Shown here piece after piece: positions 16,606 to 25,761 of a stretch of DNA of 64,000 nucleotides. Position 1 is the stretch's first letter. Each line of letters opens with the position of its first letter. Source of the DNA: ZC4RG25 sp023428365 (GTDB lineage: Bacteria; Pseudomonadota; Alphaproteobacteria; Rhizobiales; Hyphomicrobiaceae); NCBI GenBank assembly GCA_050283925.1, contig JBNOAI010000005.1:1-64000 (forward strand), given 5' to 3'. The notes beneath the pieces are model-generated. The model did no database searches and had not been told where the DNA came from. It saw only the letters and a program-made list of their open reading frames with translations. The translations under genes were made by a program, and so were the position numbers.

Positions 16606-17232
16606 TTATGTACCCGCGAACACCACCTTCACGAAGTCGCGGTAGAGCAGGATTTGGCGTGGCATGGCAGCCGGATCGCGCAGCACCTTGGACAACACGA
16701 TGCCACCGTCGGCAACCGCTGACAGCATGTCGGCGAGGTCGTCCAGGTCGACGTTGATCCGCGGCGGATAGCGCTCGGCGATCCTATCCAGCCGAGCGCG
16801 GAACCGCGCACGCCATAGCAGCACGGATTGAGCGCTGAGCTCACGCACCTGCTGGTCGAAGAGGCGTTCCTGATAGCAGTACGACGCGATCAGACAGCCG
16901 GGATGGCCGTTTGGTAGGTCCGCAACCAGCTCGGCCAGCATCTTGAGGCCGACCAGAAAGCCGTGCAGCGGGTCGTCGCACAACTCATCGGCGCGGCCGA
17001 AGAGCTCGTCGAACATCGTGGTTTCGCGCTCGATGTAGCGCCTGAGCAGCACGCGCGCGAGCTCGGTCTTATCGCTGAAGTGATAGAAGAAGCCGCTCTT
17101 GGTGATACTTGCGGCGGCGATCAGTTCGTCGATCGATGTGGCGTCGAAACCTTTTTCAAGAATGGACGCTTCGGCGAACTCAAGAATGCGTTCGCGCGCG
17201 TCACCCTTACGCTTGGGGGCTGGAGCGGGCAT
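16606..17232 (-). CDS. TetR/AcrR family transcriptional regulator
   Basis: 208 residues. The N-terminal helix-turn-helix (residues ~12-58: RERILEFAEASILEKGFDAT then ITKSGFFYHFSDKTELARVLL) is typical TetR. The C-terminal ligand domain resembles the TetR_C group found in AcuR-like regulators. It is divergent from the homocysteine S-methyltransferase gene with a 229-base gap, so control of that gene and of itself is plausible. I could not see a convincing operator dyad. Confidence 0.9.
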   Translation of the reverse strand: MPAPAPKRKGDARERILEFAEASILEKGFDATSIDELIAAASITKSGFFYHFSDKTELARVLLRRYIERETTMFDELFGRADELCDDPLHGFLVGLKMLAELVADLPNGHPGCLIASYCYQERLFDQQVRELSAQSVLLWRARFRARLDRIAERYPPRINVDLDDLADMLSAVADGGIVLSKVLRDPAAMPRQILLYRDFVKVVFAGT

Positions 17233-17461
17233 GGCAAACTGTACCTGCGGTCAAGTTGGCGCCTGCGAAATCCGTGCAGCGCGGTCGATCAAGACCAGAG
17301 AAATTCACTTAAGCCGCTGCCATGTAACATTGAATCTGTTTGCTGAGCAACTGTACCACGCGCTCGCTATCGGCGCGTGCCATCCAGCCATAGAAATCCG
17401 CCGTCCGATGCCGCCGAAAGCTGCCCGGCCAACCAATCAGAAAAAAGGGAGTTGAGATATC

Positions 17462-18424
17462 ATGAGCAAATACCGCACGGCATTGCCGCAACTCGGCTCG
17501 CGCCTGTTCCTGACGGATGGCGGTCTTGAAACGACGCTGATCTTCCATAACGGGCTCGATCTCCCGCATTTCGCCTCGTTCGATCTGCTGCGCACGCCTG
17601 AAGGGCGCAAGACCCTCAGCGACTACTTCCTGCCCTACATCGAGACCGCGCAGCAGGCGCGGATGGGCTTCGTGCTCGAAGCGCCGACGTGGCGTGCCAA
17701 CGCGGACTGGGGCGCCAAGCTCGGCTACTCGCGCGAGGCGCTCACAGCGGTCAATCGCGAGGCAATCGAACTGATGGCGGAGCTGCGCCTTGCGCACGAG
17801 GGACGCGAAACGCCGATGGTGATCAGCGGCAACATTGGTCCGCGCGGCGATGGCTACGTGGCGGGTGCTGAGATGACGCCGGAGACGGCGGCTGCGTATC
17901 ACGACGCGCAGATCGCGGCGTTCGCCAACACGGAGGCGGACATGGTTTCCGCGTTCACGATGACCAATGTCAATGAGGCGCTCGGCATCGTCATGGCTGC
18001 CAAGCAGCATGGTCTCCCCGTCGTGATCGCGTTCACGCTTGAGACCAACGGTCTACTGCCGAATGGCGCGACGCTGCAGGAGGCCATCGAAACCGTCGAC
18101 GCTGCAACCGGCGAGGCCCCGGCCTATTACATGATCAACTGCGCGCACCCCACGCATTTCTCGCACACGCTCGGGAGCGGTGAGGGTTGGGTCCGCCGCA
18201 TCCGTGGTATCCGGGCCAACGCCTCGAAGCGCAGCCATGCGGAGCTGGACTCCGCGCCTGACCTCGACGCCGGCGATCCGGTCGAGTTCGGCCACCAGTA
18301 CCACGACCTGCTCCGCGCGTTCCCGCAGCTCCGGGTATTTGGTGGATGTTGCGGCACCGACCATCGTCACGTGGCACACATCTGCGCATCATGCGCCGGT
18401 GAGGATAGGCCGGCGGTGACTTGA
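17462..18424 (+). CDS. Homocysteine S-methyltransferase family protein
   Basis: 320 residues, a (beta/alpha)8-barrel, zinc-dependent methyltransferase. The three zinc cysteines are present: Cys227 in INCAHP and Cys296/Cys297 in GGCCGTDHRH. The N-terminal LTDGGLETTLIF is the family signature. Members use S-methylmethionine, methylated corrinoid or other methyl donors to methylate homocysteine; some act on dimethylsulfoniopropionate or betaine. AGGGAG lies nine bases upstream of the ATG. The divergent TetR gene is its likely regulator. Confidence 0.9.
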   Translation: MSKYRTALPQLGSRLFLTDGGLETTLIFHNGLDLPHFASFDLLRTPEGRKTLSDYFLPYIETAQQARMGFVLEAPTWRANADWGAKLGYSREALTAVNREAIELMAELRLAHEGRETPMVISGNIGPRGDGYVAGAEMTPETAAAYHDAQIAAFANTEADMVSAFTMTNVNEALGIVMAAKQHGLPVVIAFTLETNGLLPNGATLQEAIETVDAATGEAPAYYMINCAHPTHFSHTLGSGEGWVRRIRGIRANASKRSHAELDSAPDLDAGDPVEFGHQYHDLLRAFPQLRVFGGCCGTDHRHVAHICASCAGEDRPAVT

Positions 18425-18432
18425 TGTAGAGG

Positions 18433-18479
18433 AATGCAGCGACCATCGCTCTTGTTGAACTGGCGATGGTCGCTGCATT
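18433..18479. repeat. 17-bp perfect inverted repeat
   Basis: Arms 18433-18449 and 18463-18479 are perfectly complementary around a 13-base loop, nine bases after the methyltransferase stop. There is no T-tract, so it may act as a transcript-stabilising hairpin or a weak terminator, or be a small repeat element. Confidence 0.7.
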
Positions 18480-18535
18480 GAGGCAGGCTCTTGCTTCTTA
18501 GACGACGGCCGAACTGGACGCGGATTCAAGTGAGG

Positions 18536-18582
18536 TTGGGAGCAGGGGCGCGCGAGTTCGAATCTCGCTGCCCTGACCAATC
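18536..18582 (+). repeat. Degenerate copy of the tRNA-Pro 3' half (attR-like)
   Basis: Identical to tRNA-Pro positions 9317-9363 at 43 of 47 bases, same orientation, including most of the T-arm, acceptor 3' strand, CCA and the following ATC. No 5' half is present, so it is not a functional tRNA. Confidence 0.8.
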
Positions 18583-18677
18583 TGGATAAATCAGCAAGGT
18601 CACGGCACGACCAGAGACTCGTCACCGGATCTGCACGGTCTTGAGTGGCACCGAATTGTCCAGATCCTGTGATGCAA

Positions 18678-19586
18678 TCAGTTCGTGCCGATGGCTTTAG
18701 AATATGCCTTGATCGACTCGACGAACGCCCGTGTGATGATCGACGAGGCCGCGGAAGCTCTGAATATCACGCCCGCCGTTCTGACCGTGCTGAGACCAGG
18801 CACTGACAAAGGTGCGCTTCCGTCCATGCTGCTACGGACAATCTGAATTGTCATGAACGAGAGCATATTACTTTCGCGCAGGACACTGCCAATGAATGGA
18901 ATGGAGTCCACCTCGATGCTCGGCTCCGGAACATCCAAGCTGTGTACACGAAACAGCGCTTCTAGGCGCTGCCGTGAAAGAACGTCGCGACCAGGAAGGA
19001 TCCAGGGATATTTCAGGGTGTCCCTCGGTGCAATCCGACGCTTGGCGCGCAGAGGATGATCTCGTCGCGCAATAATGGAGATCGTGTCTTGTGTCAGAGG
19101 TATGCCGCGCAAGCCTGGAGGAAGGCGGCTGGGTAGGGCGGACACCGCTATATCGAGTTCACCGTTTCGGACCAGTTCGATCAGGTTGCCCTTGAAGCCG
19201 CCAAATATCCGAAAGTTGAGCTTGGGATAAGCCGCAGCCATTTTCACGATGATGCCGGGTAAGGCTGTGGTCAACCATGACGGGCCTGCACCGATGCGGA
19301 TGTGCCCGGTCGCGCCCTGATTGAGTGCGCGAACCTCTTCGCGCGCATCCAAAAGCTACACATTGAGCTGATTTGCATGTCGAAGAAGCGCGTGACCTTG
19401 CTCAGTCAGAGTAACGCCACGCGCCAACCGCCGAAACAAGCGACAATCAAGAGATGATTCGAGGCGGCACACAGCTTTGGTCAGGCCCGGCTGGGTCATG
19501 CCCAGGGCTCTTGCCGCCGCACTGAAGCTCCCGTGCTGGGCTACGGCATTGAAGTAACGAAGCTGCGATAGGTCCAAGTTACCCAT
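18678..19586 (-). pseudogene. LysR family regulator interrupted by an in-frame amber codon
   Basis: Read through, this would be a normal ~302-residue LysR regulator. The N-terminal winged helix (MGNLDLSQLRYFNAVAQHGS, then AARALGMTQPGLTKAVCRLE) is intact. The effector domain runs from about residue 79 and contains IRIGAGPSW and LDIAVSALP. The two parts are in the same frame and separated only by TAG at 19356-19358 (codon 77), in the linker helix. No frameshift is needed. The gene is divergent from the sulfatase-tct operon, whose activator it presumably was. It may be a recent pseudogene or a base-call error; a separate effector-domain peptide without DNA binding would be non-functional. Confidence 0.85.
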
Positions 19587-19686
19587 TCCTTTGAGTTATG
19601 GGAAAGGTCATGTCTGTGATCTTGTCGTAGAACCTTTATGCGGGCAACCTCCTGGCAAAAATTGATACCCCGGAGGAATTCGAACC

Positions 19687-21147
19687 GTGAAGCCCAGCAA
19701 TCTGCTGTTCATTCTGTCAGACGAACATCAGCGGGATATCACCGGCTGCTATGGCGATCGCGTTGCGATTACGCCCAATATCGATCGTCTCGCAGCTCGC
19801 GGCACACGGTTTACCAATGCCTACACGCCGTGCCCGATCTGTGTCCCGGCGCGTGCCGCATTGGCGACGGGACGCTGGGTGCATCAGGTCAGAGCCTGGG
19901 ATAACGCCGCGCCATTTCACGGAGAGTTTCCGAGCTGGCACAGCCGAATTCGCGACAACGGCAACACCGTTGTCTCGATCGGCAAGCTGCATTTTCGGGC
20001 AACGACGGACGACAACGGATTCAGTGAAGAAATACTGCCGCTGCACGTTCTCGAGGGCAAAGGTGATCTCATCGGAATGCTGCGTGAGCCGCCAGCGAAA
20101 CGTGGCAGTATGCCGGCTTTGGCTGCCGCCGCCGGTCCCGGTGAGTCGGCCTACAACGACTATGACACCAACATCACCGAGGCCGCCTGCCGCTGGATCG
20201 CGGAGCAAGCTGAAAAGAGTGGCGATAAGCCGTGGGCGTTGTTCGTCTCGCTGGTGCGCCCGCACTTCCCGCTGACGGCGCCGCCGGACTTCTACAAACT
20301 CTATGACCCGGATCGTATGCCGATGCCACGCCTCTACGACGAGGCGGGCCGAAAATTGCATCCGGCCGTTCAGGCGCTCCGGTCCATCATGGATTATGAT
20401 GATTATTTCGCCGACGAAGCCGCGGTCCGGCGTGGCATCGCTTCCTACTATGCTCTCGTCAGTTTCCTCGATGATAACATCGGTAAAATCCTCAAGGCTC
20501 TCGATGCGGCCGGATTTACCGACAATACGCGCGTGATTTACTCGTCCGACCATGGCGACAATGTCGGTTGCCGTGGAATGTGGGGTAAATCGGTGATGTT
20601 CGATGAGTCGGCCGCCATTCCTCTGGTTCTCGCCGGGCCGGATGTCGCTGCCGGCGCAGTGGTCGACACGCCCGTCTCTCTCATCGACTGCTATCGGTCC
20701 GCGATCGAGGCTGTAGGCTGCCCCGTTTCGCAAGGTGATTTGGGGCTGCCGTCTCGATCCCTGTGGGCCATCGCGCAAGGTGAGGAGCCGGGCCGGAACG
20801 TGCTGTCGGAATATCATGCGGCGGGTTCGATAACCGGCTCCTTCATGATCCGTCATGGTCGCTGGAAGTACGTCTATCACGTTGGGTACCGTCCCGAGCT
20901 TTATGACATGCAGGCGGACCCCGGCGAGACGACGGACCTTGCTGAGCGCGCGGACATGGCGGGCGTGCTGGCCGAATGCGAAGCGGAGCTACGCCGTATC
21001 TGCGATCCCGAGGCGGTTAATGCAGAAGCGTTCGCGGATCAACGTCGCCTCATCGCGCAGCACGGCGGGATTGATGCCATATTGAGCCGTGGGGACTTCA
21101 GCTACACTCCGGCCCCCGGCGAAAAGCCGGTGCTCGTATCCAAGTAA
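19687..21147 (+). CDS. Sulfatase (formylglycine-dependent), cytoplasmic, first paralogue
   Basis: 486-residue alkaline-phosphatase-superfamily sulfatase. The modification motif C-x-P-x-R is CVPAR with Cys52, which is converted to formylglycine in active enzymes. Metal ligands are evident in FILSDEHQRD (start) and YSSDHGDNVG (about residue 285), with GKLHF the conserved lysine region. There is no signal peptide: the catalytic fold begins at residue 3, so it acts in the cytoplasm. The start is GTG 19687 with GGAGG eleven bases upstream. It resembles choline-sulfatase-type enzymes more than secreted arylsulfatases. It heads a run with tctBAC and a second sulfatase. The substrate is unknown. Confidence 0.92.
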   Translation: MKPSNLLFILSDEHQRDITGCYGDRVAITPNIDRLAARGTRFTNAYTPCPICVPARAALATGRWVHQVRAWDNAAPFHGEFPSWHSRIRDNGNTVVSIGKLHFRATTDDNGFSEEILPLHVLEGKGDLIGMLREPPAKRGSMPALAAAAGPGESAYNDYDTNITEAACRWIAEQAEKSGDKPWALFVSLVRPHFPLTAPPDFYKLYDPDRMPMPRLYDEAGRKLHPAVQALRSIMDYDDYFADEAAVRRGIASYYALVSFLDDNIGKILKALDAAGFTDNTRVIYSSDHGDNVGCRGMWGKSVMFDESAAIPLVLAGPDVAAGAVVDTPVSLIDCYRSAIEAVGCPVSQGDLGLPSRSLWAIAQGEEPGRNVLSEYHAAGSITGSFMIRHGRWKYVYHVGYRPELYDMQADPGETTDLAERADMAGVLAECEAELRRICDPEAVNAEAFADQRRLIAQHGGIDAILSRGDFSYTPAPGEKPVLVSK

Positions 21148-21175
21148 GAATTTCGGCAAACGTCGGGAGGAACAT

Positions 21176-21673
21176 ATGCCTGAGGATCGCGCCACGCGAA
21201 CCGCGGAGATCGGATACATCGTCCTGATTTTGGCGATCGCGGCTGTGATTGGGTATCAGGCGAACAATCTGCCGCCCGCCCCGTACGATCCCATGGGTCC
21301 CAAATTCTTCCCCATGAGCGTCAGTGTCGTCCTCGGTGCTCTGGGGCTGGCCATGCTGGTCAGGGTTATTATGGGGCGCTCTCTCGGGCGCGCTGCGCAA
21401 GGGATGGTCGTTGGGTTGGAGGCGGCGGCAGAGCACGTGCAGCGTCCGCTGACCGCCGTTCTCACGATCCTGATTGCGATTGGCTACGCCATTACGTTCA
21501 ACTTCCCGAGCATCGGCTTTTTTCCCGCGACCGCAGTTTATCTGTTCTTTTCCGGAGCGGTGCTCAGTCCATTTGAAGTCAAGCGACTGGCCGGAGTTGC
21601 TGTTTTCGCAGTCGTTGCCGCTTACGCTCTTGACCTCCTGTTTCGGGTCGTCTTCCAACTCGACCTGAATTGA
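21176..21673 (+). CDS. tctB: Tripartite tricarboxylate transporter, small membrane subunit TctB
   Basis: 165 residues with four hydrophobic helices and the TctB hallmark GPKFFPM near the second helix start. It is the small permease subunit of a Na+- or H+-driven solute-binding-protein-dependent importer. The ATG at 21176 has GGGAGG upstream. It overlaps or abuts tctA and lies 28 bases after the first sulfatase. Confidence 0.9.
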   Translation: MPEDRATRTAEIGYIVLILAIAAVIGYQANNLPPAPYDPMGPKFFPMSVSVVLGALGLAMLVRVIMGRSLGRAAQGMVVGLEAAAEHVQRPLTAVLTILIAIGYAITFNFPSIGFFPATAVYLFFSGAVLSPFEVKRLAGVAVFAVVAAYALDLLFRVVFQLDLN

Positions 21674-21687
21674 CGGAGGTTTTCACT

Positions 21688-23202
21688 GTGACCCTTCCAG
21701 AGGCTTTCCTCAATCTTTTCACGCTCAAGCCGTTCCTGATCATGTTGGGGGGCGTTGCACTCGGTATTTCGGTCGGGGTGCTTCCCGGTATCACGGCCGG
21801 AGTGTTAATGGCGCTGACGTTGCCGTTCACTTATCACATGTCGAGTGTTGAGGCGGTCACGCTGCTGATCTCGATGTTTGTCGGAGGTGTTTCGGGTGGC
21901 CTGATTACAGCAACACTGATGCGCATTCCGGGTGAGCCGAATGCAATCATGACGTGCCTGGACGGCTATCAGCTTGCGCGGCGCGGGTATCCCGGACGCG
22001 CCTTGGGTCTGGGCAACGCATCGTCGCTTGTCGGCGGCACACTGTCCTGGTTTGCGTTGGTCCTGCTTGCGCCGCCTTTAGCGAGCATCGCGGTTGCCTT
22101 CGGTCCATTTGAAAATTTCGCCGTGATCGTCATGGCGCTGATTCTCATCTCGTCGCTGTCGGAAGGTTCGTTCCTGAAGGGGCTCTCGGCTGGCATGCTT
22201 GGGATGCTGGTGTCGTATCCTGGCATTGACCAGAGTTCGGGCATCGTCCGTCTCACGTTCGGTTTTACGGAGTTGGAGGGTGGATTTAATCCTTTGCCGG
22301 TCATTCTCGGCATGTTCGCAATCAGCCAAGTGGTGGCCGACGCTCTCAACATCGAGGGCAGTTCGGAGGCGATAAAAGCAACTATGCGCGGCATGTTCAT
22401 GTCGGTGCGCGACTATGTCGTGCATGGCATGACAATGCTTCGGTCTTCGCTGATCGGCATTTGGATGGGCATTCTGCCGGGCGTCGGCGCTACGATTGCG
22501 TCCATCGTCACCTACTCGGTGGCGAAGAACATGTCGAAGAACCCTGATGAATTCGGCAAAGGCAGCGAGGAGGCGATTGTCGCTGTCGAGAGCGCGAACA
22601 ATGCAACGACCGGCGGAACCCTGATACCGATTCTGACGCTCGGAATCTCAGGTGGGTTGACCGATTCAATTCTTCTCGGTGCTCTGATCATTCACAACAT
22701 GCAGCCAGGGCCGCTGCTATTCCAGAACCATCCCGAGATCGTCAATACGATCTTTGCCTCGCATCTCACCGCACATCTCGTGATGTTTGCCATGATGACG
22801 TTCGGCGTCGCATTTTTTGCGCGGATGATGATGGTGCCGCGCGCGTTCATTTTGCCGATGGTGATTGTTTTTTCGGTGATCGGTGCGTTCGCGCTGGACA
22901 ATCGGCCCTTCGACATCGGTGTCATGCTGGCGTTTGGACTTCTCGGTGTGCTGTTGGAAGTTGCGAAGGTTCCGCTCGCGCCATTCGTGGTTGGACTCGT
23001 TTTGGCGCCGATTGCGGAATCCGAATTGCGCTCGGGTCTGATGGCCTCGGCCGGCAGTTTCATGCCGCTGGTTGAGCGTCCGATGGCTCTGACGATGCTC
23101 ATCATCGCAGCACTGCTGTTCGTCTGGCCGTTTATCCGGGAAATCAGGAGTGCGGCCCGGCAATCGAAACTAGAAAAGCAAATTTCAACTCCATCCAATT
23201 AG
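21688..23202 (+). CDS. tctA: Tripartite tricarboxylate transporter, large permease TctA
   Basis: 504 residues, about 11-12 membrane helices. Family motifs include GVLPGITAGVLMALTLPF near the N-terminus, the matching internal repeat GILPGVGATIASIVTYSVAK, and the following E-A-N-N-A-T-T-G-G region. The GTG at 21688 is chosen because GGAGG lies eight bases upstream; a TTG at 21670 overlapping tctB is in frame. It forms the transport channel with TctB, fed by the TctC protein encoded next. Confidence 0.92.
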   Translation: MTLPEAFLNLFTLKPFLIMLGGVALGISVGVLPGITAGVLMALTLPFTYHMSSVEAVTLLISMFVGGVSGGLITATLMRIPGEPNAIMTCLDGYQLARRGYPGRALGLGNASSLVGGTLSWFALVLLAPPLASIAVAFGPFENFAVIVMALILISSLSEGSFLKGLSAGMLGMLVSYPGIDQSSGIVRLTFGFTELEGGFNPLPVILGMFAISQVVADALNIEGSSEAIKATMRGMFMSVRDYVVHGMTMLRSSLIGIWMGILPGVGATIASIVTYSVAKNMSKNPDEFGKGSEEAIVAVESANNATTGGTLIPILTLGISGGLTDSILLGALIIHNMQPGPLLFQNHPEIVNTIFASHLTAHLVMFAMMTFGVAFFARMMMVPRAFILPMVIVFSVIGAFALDNRPFDIGVMLAFGLLGVLLEVAKVPLAPFVVGLVLAPIAESELRSGLMASAGSFMPLVERPMALTMLIIAALLFVWPFIREIRSAARQSKLEKQISTPSN

Positions 23203-23213
23203 GGAGGATGACT

Positions 23214-24209
23214 ATGACGAAATTGACCAGACGGAGTGCCTTGAAGATTGCTGCGGCCGCCGGCGCTATGCCGTTCGGACTTTCCGGGGCACAGGCATCG
23301 GGATTTCCGGAAAAGCCGATCCGGATGATTATTCCGATAGCGGCTGGAGGACAGACCGACGTGGTAGCGCGATTGCTGCAAACGGCAATCGACAAGAACA
23401 AGCTGCTGCCGCAGCCGATTGTGGTCGTCAACAACGCAGCTGCCGGCGGTTCGATCGGTACGCGCATGGTCAAGGATGCGGCGCCGGACGGCTACACCAT
23501 TGGCGTGTTTCATATGGGCCTGTTGACGGCTCCCGCAGTCGATGTCGTCGACTACGATCATACGGCCTTTGAAATGATTGGTCAGGCCGGACGGACTCAG
23601 ATCGGCTTGGGTTGCCTGGAAGATAGCCGCTTCAAAACGATTCAGGATGTGCTCGCCGAGGCTAAGGCGAAGCCTGAGTCGATCACCGTTGCCATGAATA
23701 TCGGTCTCCTGCCGCACTTCGTGCCGCTGATGTTCGCGCAAGAGGCTGGCATCTCCTTCCGCTACGTCCAGGCTGGTGGCGGCGCCGTCCGGTTGAAGTC
23801 CATACTCGGCAAGCACACGGAACTGTCTCTGTTCTCGGGGCCGGAGTTCCTTTTGTACAAGTCCCAGGGCATTCGCCCGCTTGTCATGTGGTCTGAGGAA
23901 CGGGTGCCCGAATTGCCGGATGTTCCCACCTCGAAAGAAATCGGCGTGAATACCGTATTTGAGGAACGGGTCATCGCGTTTGCACCGAAAGGAACGCCCA
24001 AAGCTCATCTCGACGTCATCGGCAAGGCTCTTGAAGCTGCGACCAAGGACCCTGAGATCGTCGAACGTTTCAAGGGCCTCGGCGTCGATGGCGTTTATAT
24101 CGACGGTCCGAAACTGACGGCGATGCTCGATGAACTCAAAGGGCCGATCAACAAGGTCGGAGACGTCGTGAAGAAAGCCCGAGCCGAACAGGCGAAGGAA
24201 AAGAAGTAG
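23214..24209 (+). CDS. tctC: Tripartite tricarboxylate transporter substrate-binding protein TctC
   Basis: 331 residues of the Bug/TctC periplasmic receptor family. The N-terminus carries a twin-arginine-like signal (TRRSALK followed by an alanine-rich segment ending ASG at about residue 29). Next come the family motif PIRMIIPIAAGGQTDVVARL and the ligand-loop NNAAAGGSIGT. ATG 23214 follows GGGAGG by six bases. It delivers the substrate, presumably a sulfated or sulfonated acid given the flanking sulfatases, to TctAB. Confidence 0.92.
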   Translation: MTKLTRRSALKIAAAAGAMPFGLSGAQASGFPEKPIRMIIPIAAGGQTDVVARLLQTAIDKNKLLPQPIVVVNNAAAGGSIGTRMVKDAAPDGYTIGVFHMGLLTAPAVDVVDYDHTAFEMIGQAGRTQIGLGCLEDSRFKTIQDVLAEAKAKPESITVAMNIGLLPHFVPLMFAQEAGISFRYVQAGGGAVRLKSILGKHTELSLFSGPEFLLYKSQGIRPLVMWSEERVPELPDVPTSKEIGVNTVFEERVIAFAPKGTPKAHLDVIGKALEAATKDPEIVERFKGLGVDGVYIDGPKLTAMLDELKGPINKVGDVVKKARAEQAKEKK

Positions 24210-24236
24210 AAAATCTCCCCACGTGGGAGAGATTTT
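24210..24236 (+). terminator. Intra-operon hairpin after tctC
   Basis: An eleven-base-pair stem with one bulged A and an ACGT loop. The 3' arm ends in TTTT, directly after the tctC stop. It could partly terminate transcription or protect the tctC mRNA end, giving more binding protein than downstream enzymes. Confidence 0.6.
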
Positions 24237-24267
24237 GACCGCAACGAGCGACCAGGAGAGGGCCGGT

Positions 24268-25749
24268 ATGAAGCCCGCGAACCTGCTCTTTCTGATGTCG
24301 GACAACCATGCGCGGACCGCGCTCGGCGCTGCGAGTCGTGGATTGGTGAAGACTCCCAATCTTGATCGGCTCGCGGCTCGCGGTGCTCGCTTCTGCAATG
24401 CCTATACGGCGAGCCCGATCTGCTGCCCCGCGCGGGCGGCAATTGCCACGGGTCGCTATCCGCACGAAACCGGATATTGGGACAACGCCATCACCTATGA
24501 TGGTCAAGTTCCGACGTGGCATCATCGCCTGCGCGATGCGGGTCACGACGTCGCCGCGGTTGGCAAGCTGCATTATCGGAAAACAGACGACGACAACGGC
24601 TTTTCCGAAGAAATTGTGCCCATGCACATTCTCGGCGGCAAGGGCGGCGTCAGTATGCTGCTGCGCTGGAACGGCGAGGAACCGACCAATACCGGACAAT
24701 GGGAGCTTTACGCGGACAAATCCGGCGTCGGCGAAACGACCTATCAGAAGTACGATGCCGACATCACGCAGCATGCCGTGGAATGGCTGGAGAAACGCGC
24801 GACATCCGGCAACGATAAACCGTGGGCACTGATGGTGTCTTACGTAAGCGCGCACCCGCCGTTCAGTGTGCCGCAGCGTTTTCTCGATCTGTACCGTGAC
24901 ATGGATCTGCCGTTGCCTCCGATGCATGGCAGCGACGAGCGCCCGGAACATTCAGCGATCCGCCATTTACGAGAGAACTTCGCCTACGGCGACCTCGATG
25001 ATCCGGAGTTGTTGAGCCGGATCACTGTCGCTTACTACGCCCTGTGCAGCCATCTCGATGAGCAGATCGGCATGGTGTTGTCGACGCTCGAGCGTCTTGG
25101 TTTGGCTGACGACACACGGGTGATCTACACCAGTGATCACGGGGAGGCCCTTGGCGCGCACGGGCTACTCGGTAAATTCCAGCTCTATGAGCCGTCAGCC
25201 GGCGTTCCGTTATTGATGGCAGGTCCAGGCATCCCGTCCGGTCGCGTCATCGAGGAACCCGTCTCGCACATCGATCTGTATCCAACCATTCTTGAGTCCT
25301 TCGGCGTGGCGCATAGCGGCCCACAGCATCCAGCGCACGCGTGCAGTCTGTGGCCAATACTGGACAACGCCCGCCGACCCGATCCGGTATTCGCCGAATA
25401 TCATGCGGCGGGATCGCGCGCGGGTATGTTCCTGTTGCGTCGTGGGAATGAGAAGCTCGTTTATCATGTCGGCGCGCCGCCTCAGTTTTTCGATCTCGAA
25501 CACGACCCCGACGAAACCAATGATCTCGCCATGACGCCTGCCGGGCGCGAGCGCGCTGCGATACTCGAACGTGAGCTGCGGAAGATTTGCGATCCGGAGG
25601 AGATCGACCGACGGGCCAAAGCCGATCAAAAGGCGAAAGTCGAATCTTGGGGCGGTAACGATGCTATCCGCCGCGAAGGACTTCTTGTTTACACACCGAC
25701 GCCCGGCACCACGGCCGAAATCGCGCGCACAGATTCAACACCCAATTGA
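24268..25749 (+). CDS. Sulfatase (formylglycine-dependent), cytoplasmic, second paralogue
   Basis: 493 residues, clearly paralogous to the sulfatase at 19687: same opening (MKPANLLFLMSD), same placement of C-x-P-x-R (CCPAR, Cys52), shared DDNGFSEEIVPMHIL and YTSDHGEALG. It lacks a signal peptide and is therefore cytoplasmic. The start is at 24268 with AGGAGAGG upstream. Two such sulfatases flanking one transporter suggests either two sulfate groups on one substrate or two related substrates. It is followed within 12 bases by an Ldh_2 dehydrogenase. Confidence 0.92.
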   Translation: MKPANLLFLMSDNHARTALGAASRGLVKTPNLDRLAARGARFCNAYTASPICCPARAAIATGRYPHETGYWDNAITYDGQVPTWHHRLRDAGHDVAAVGKLHYRKTDDDNGFSEEIVPMHILGGKGGVSMLLRWNGEEPTNTGQWELYADKSGVGETTYQKYDADITQHAVEWLEKRATSGNDKPWALMVSYVSAHPPFSVPQRFLDLYRDMDLPLPPMHGSDERPEHSAIRHLRENFAYGDLDDPELLSRITVAYYALCSHLDEQIGMVLSTLERLGLADDTRVIYTSDHGEALGAHGLLGKFQLYEPSAGVPLLMAGPGIPSGRVIEEPVSHIDLYPTILESFGVAHSGPQHPAHACSLWPILDNARRPDPVFAEYHAAGSRAGMFLLRRGNEKLVYHVGAPPQFFDLEHDPDETNDLAMTPAGRERAAILERELRKICDPEEIDRRAKADQKAKVESWGGNDAIRREGLLVYTPTPGTTAEIARTDSTPN

Positions 25750-25761
25750 GACGATAACCTG

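Noticed and set aside
18389..18625. Minus-strand open frame ending in a similar FELARPCSQPHLNPRP string
   Set aside because: Antisense of the tRNA-Pro 3' fragment; no ribosome site and no family. It was useful only as a pointer to the repeat.
19717..20880. 387-codon frame antisense to the first sulfatase
   Set aside because: Shadow of the sulfatase gene; no domain and unlikely composition.
23199..24398. 399-codon frame antisense to tctC
   Set aside because: Shadow of tctC and the start of the second sulfatase; no recognisable protein.
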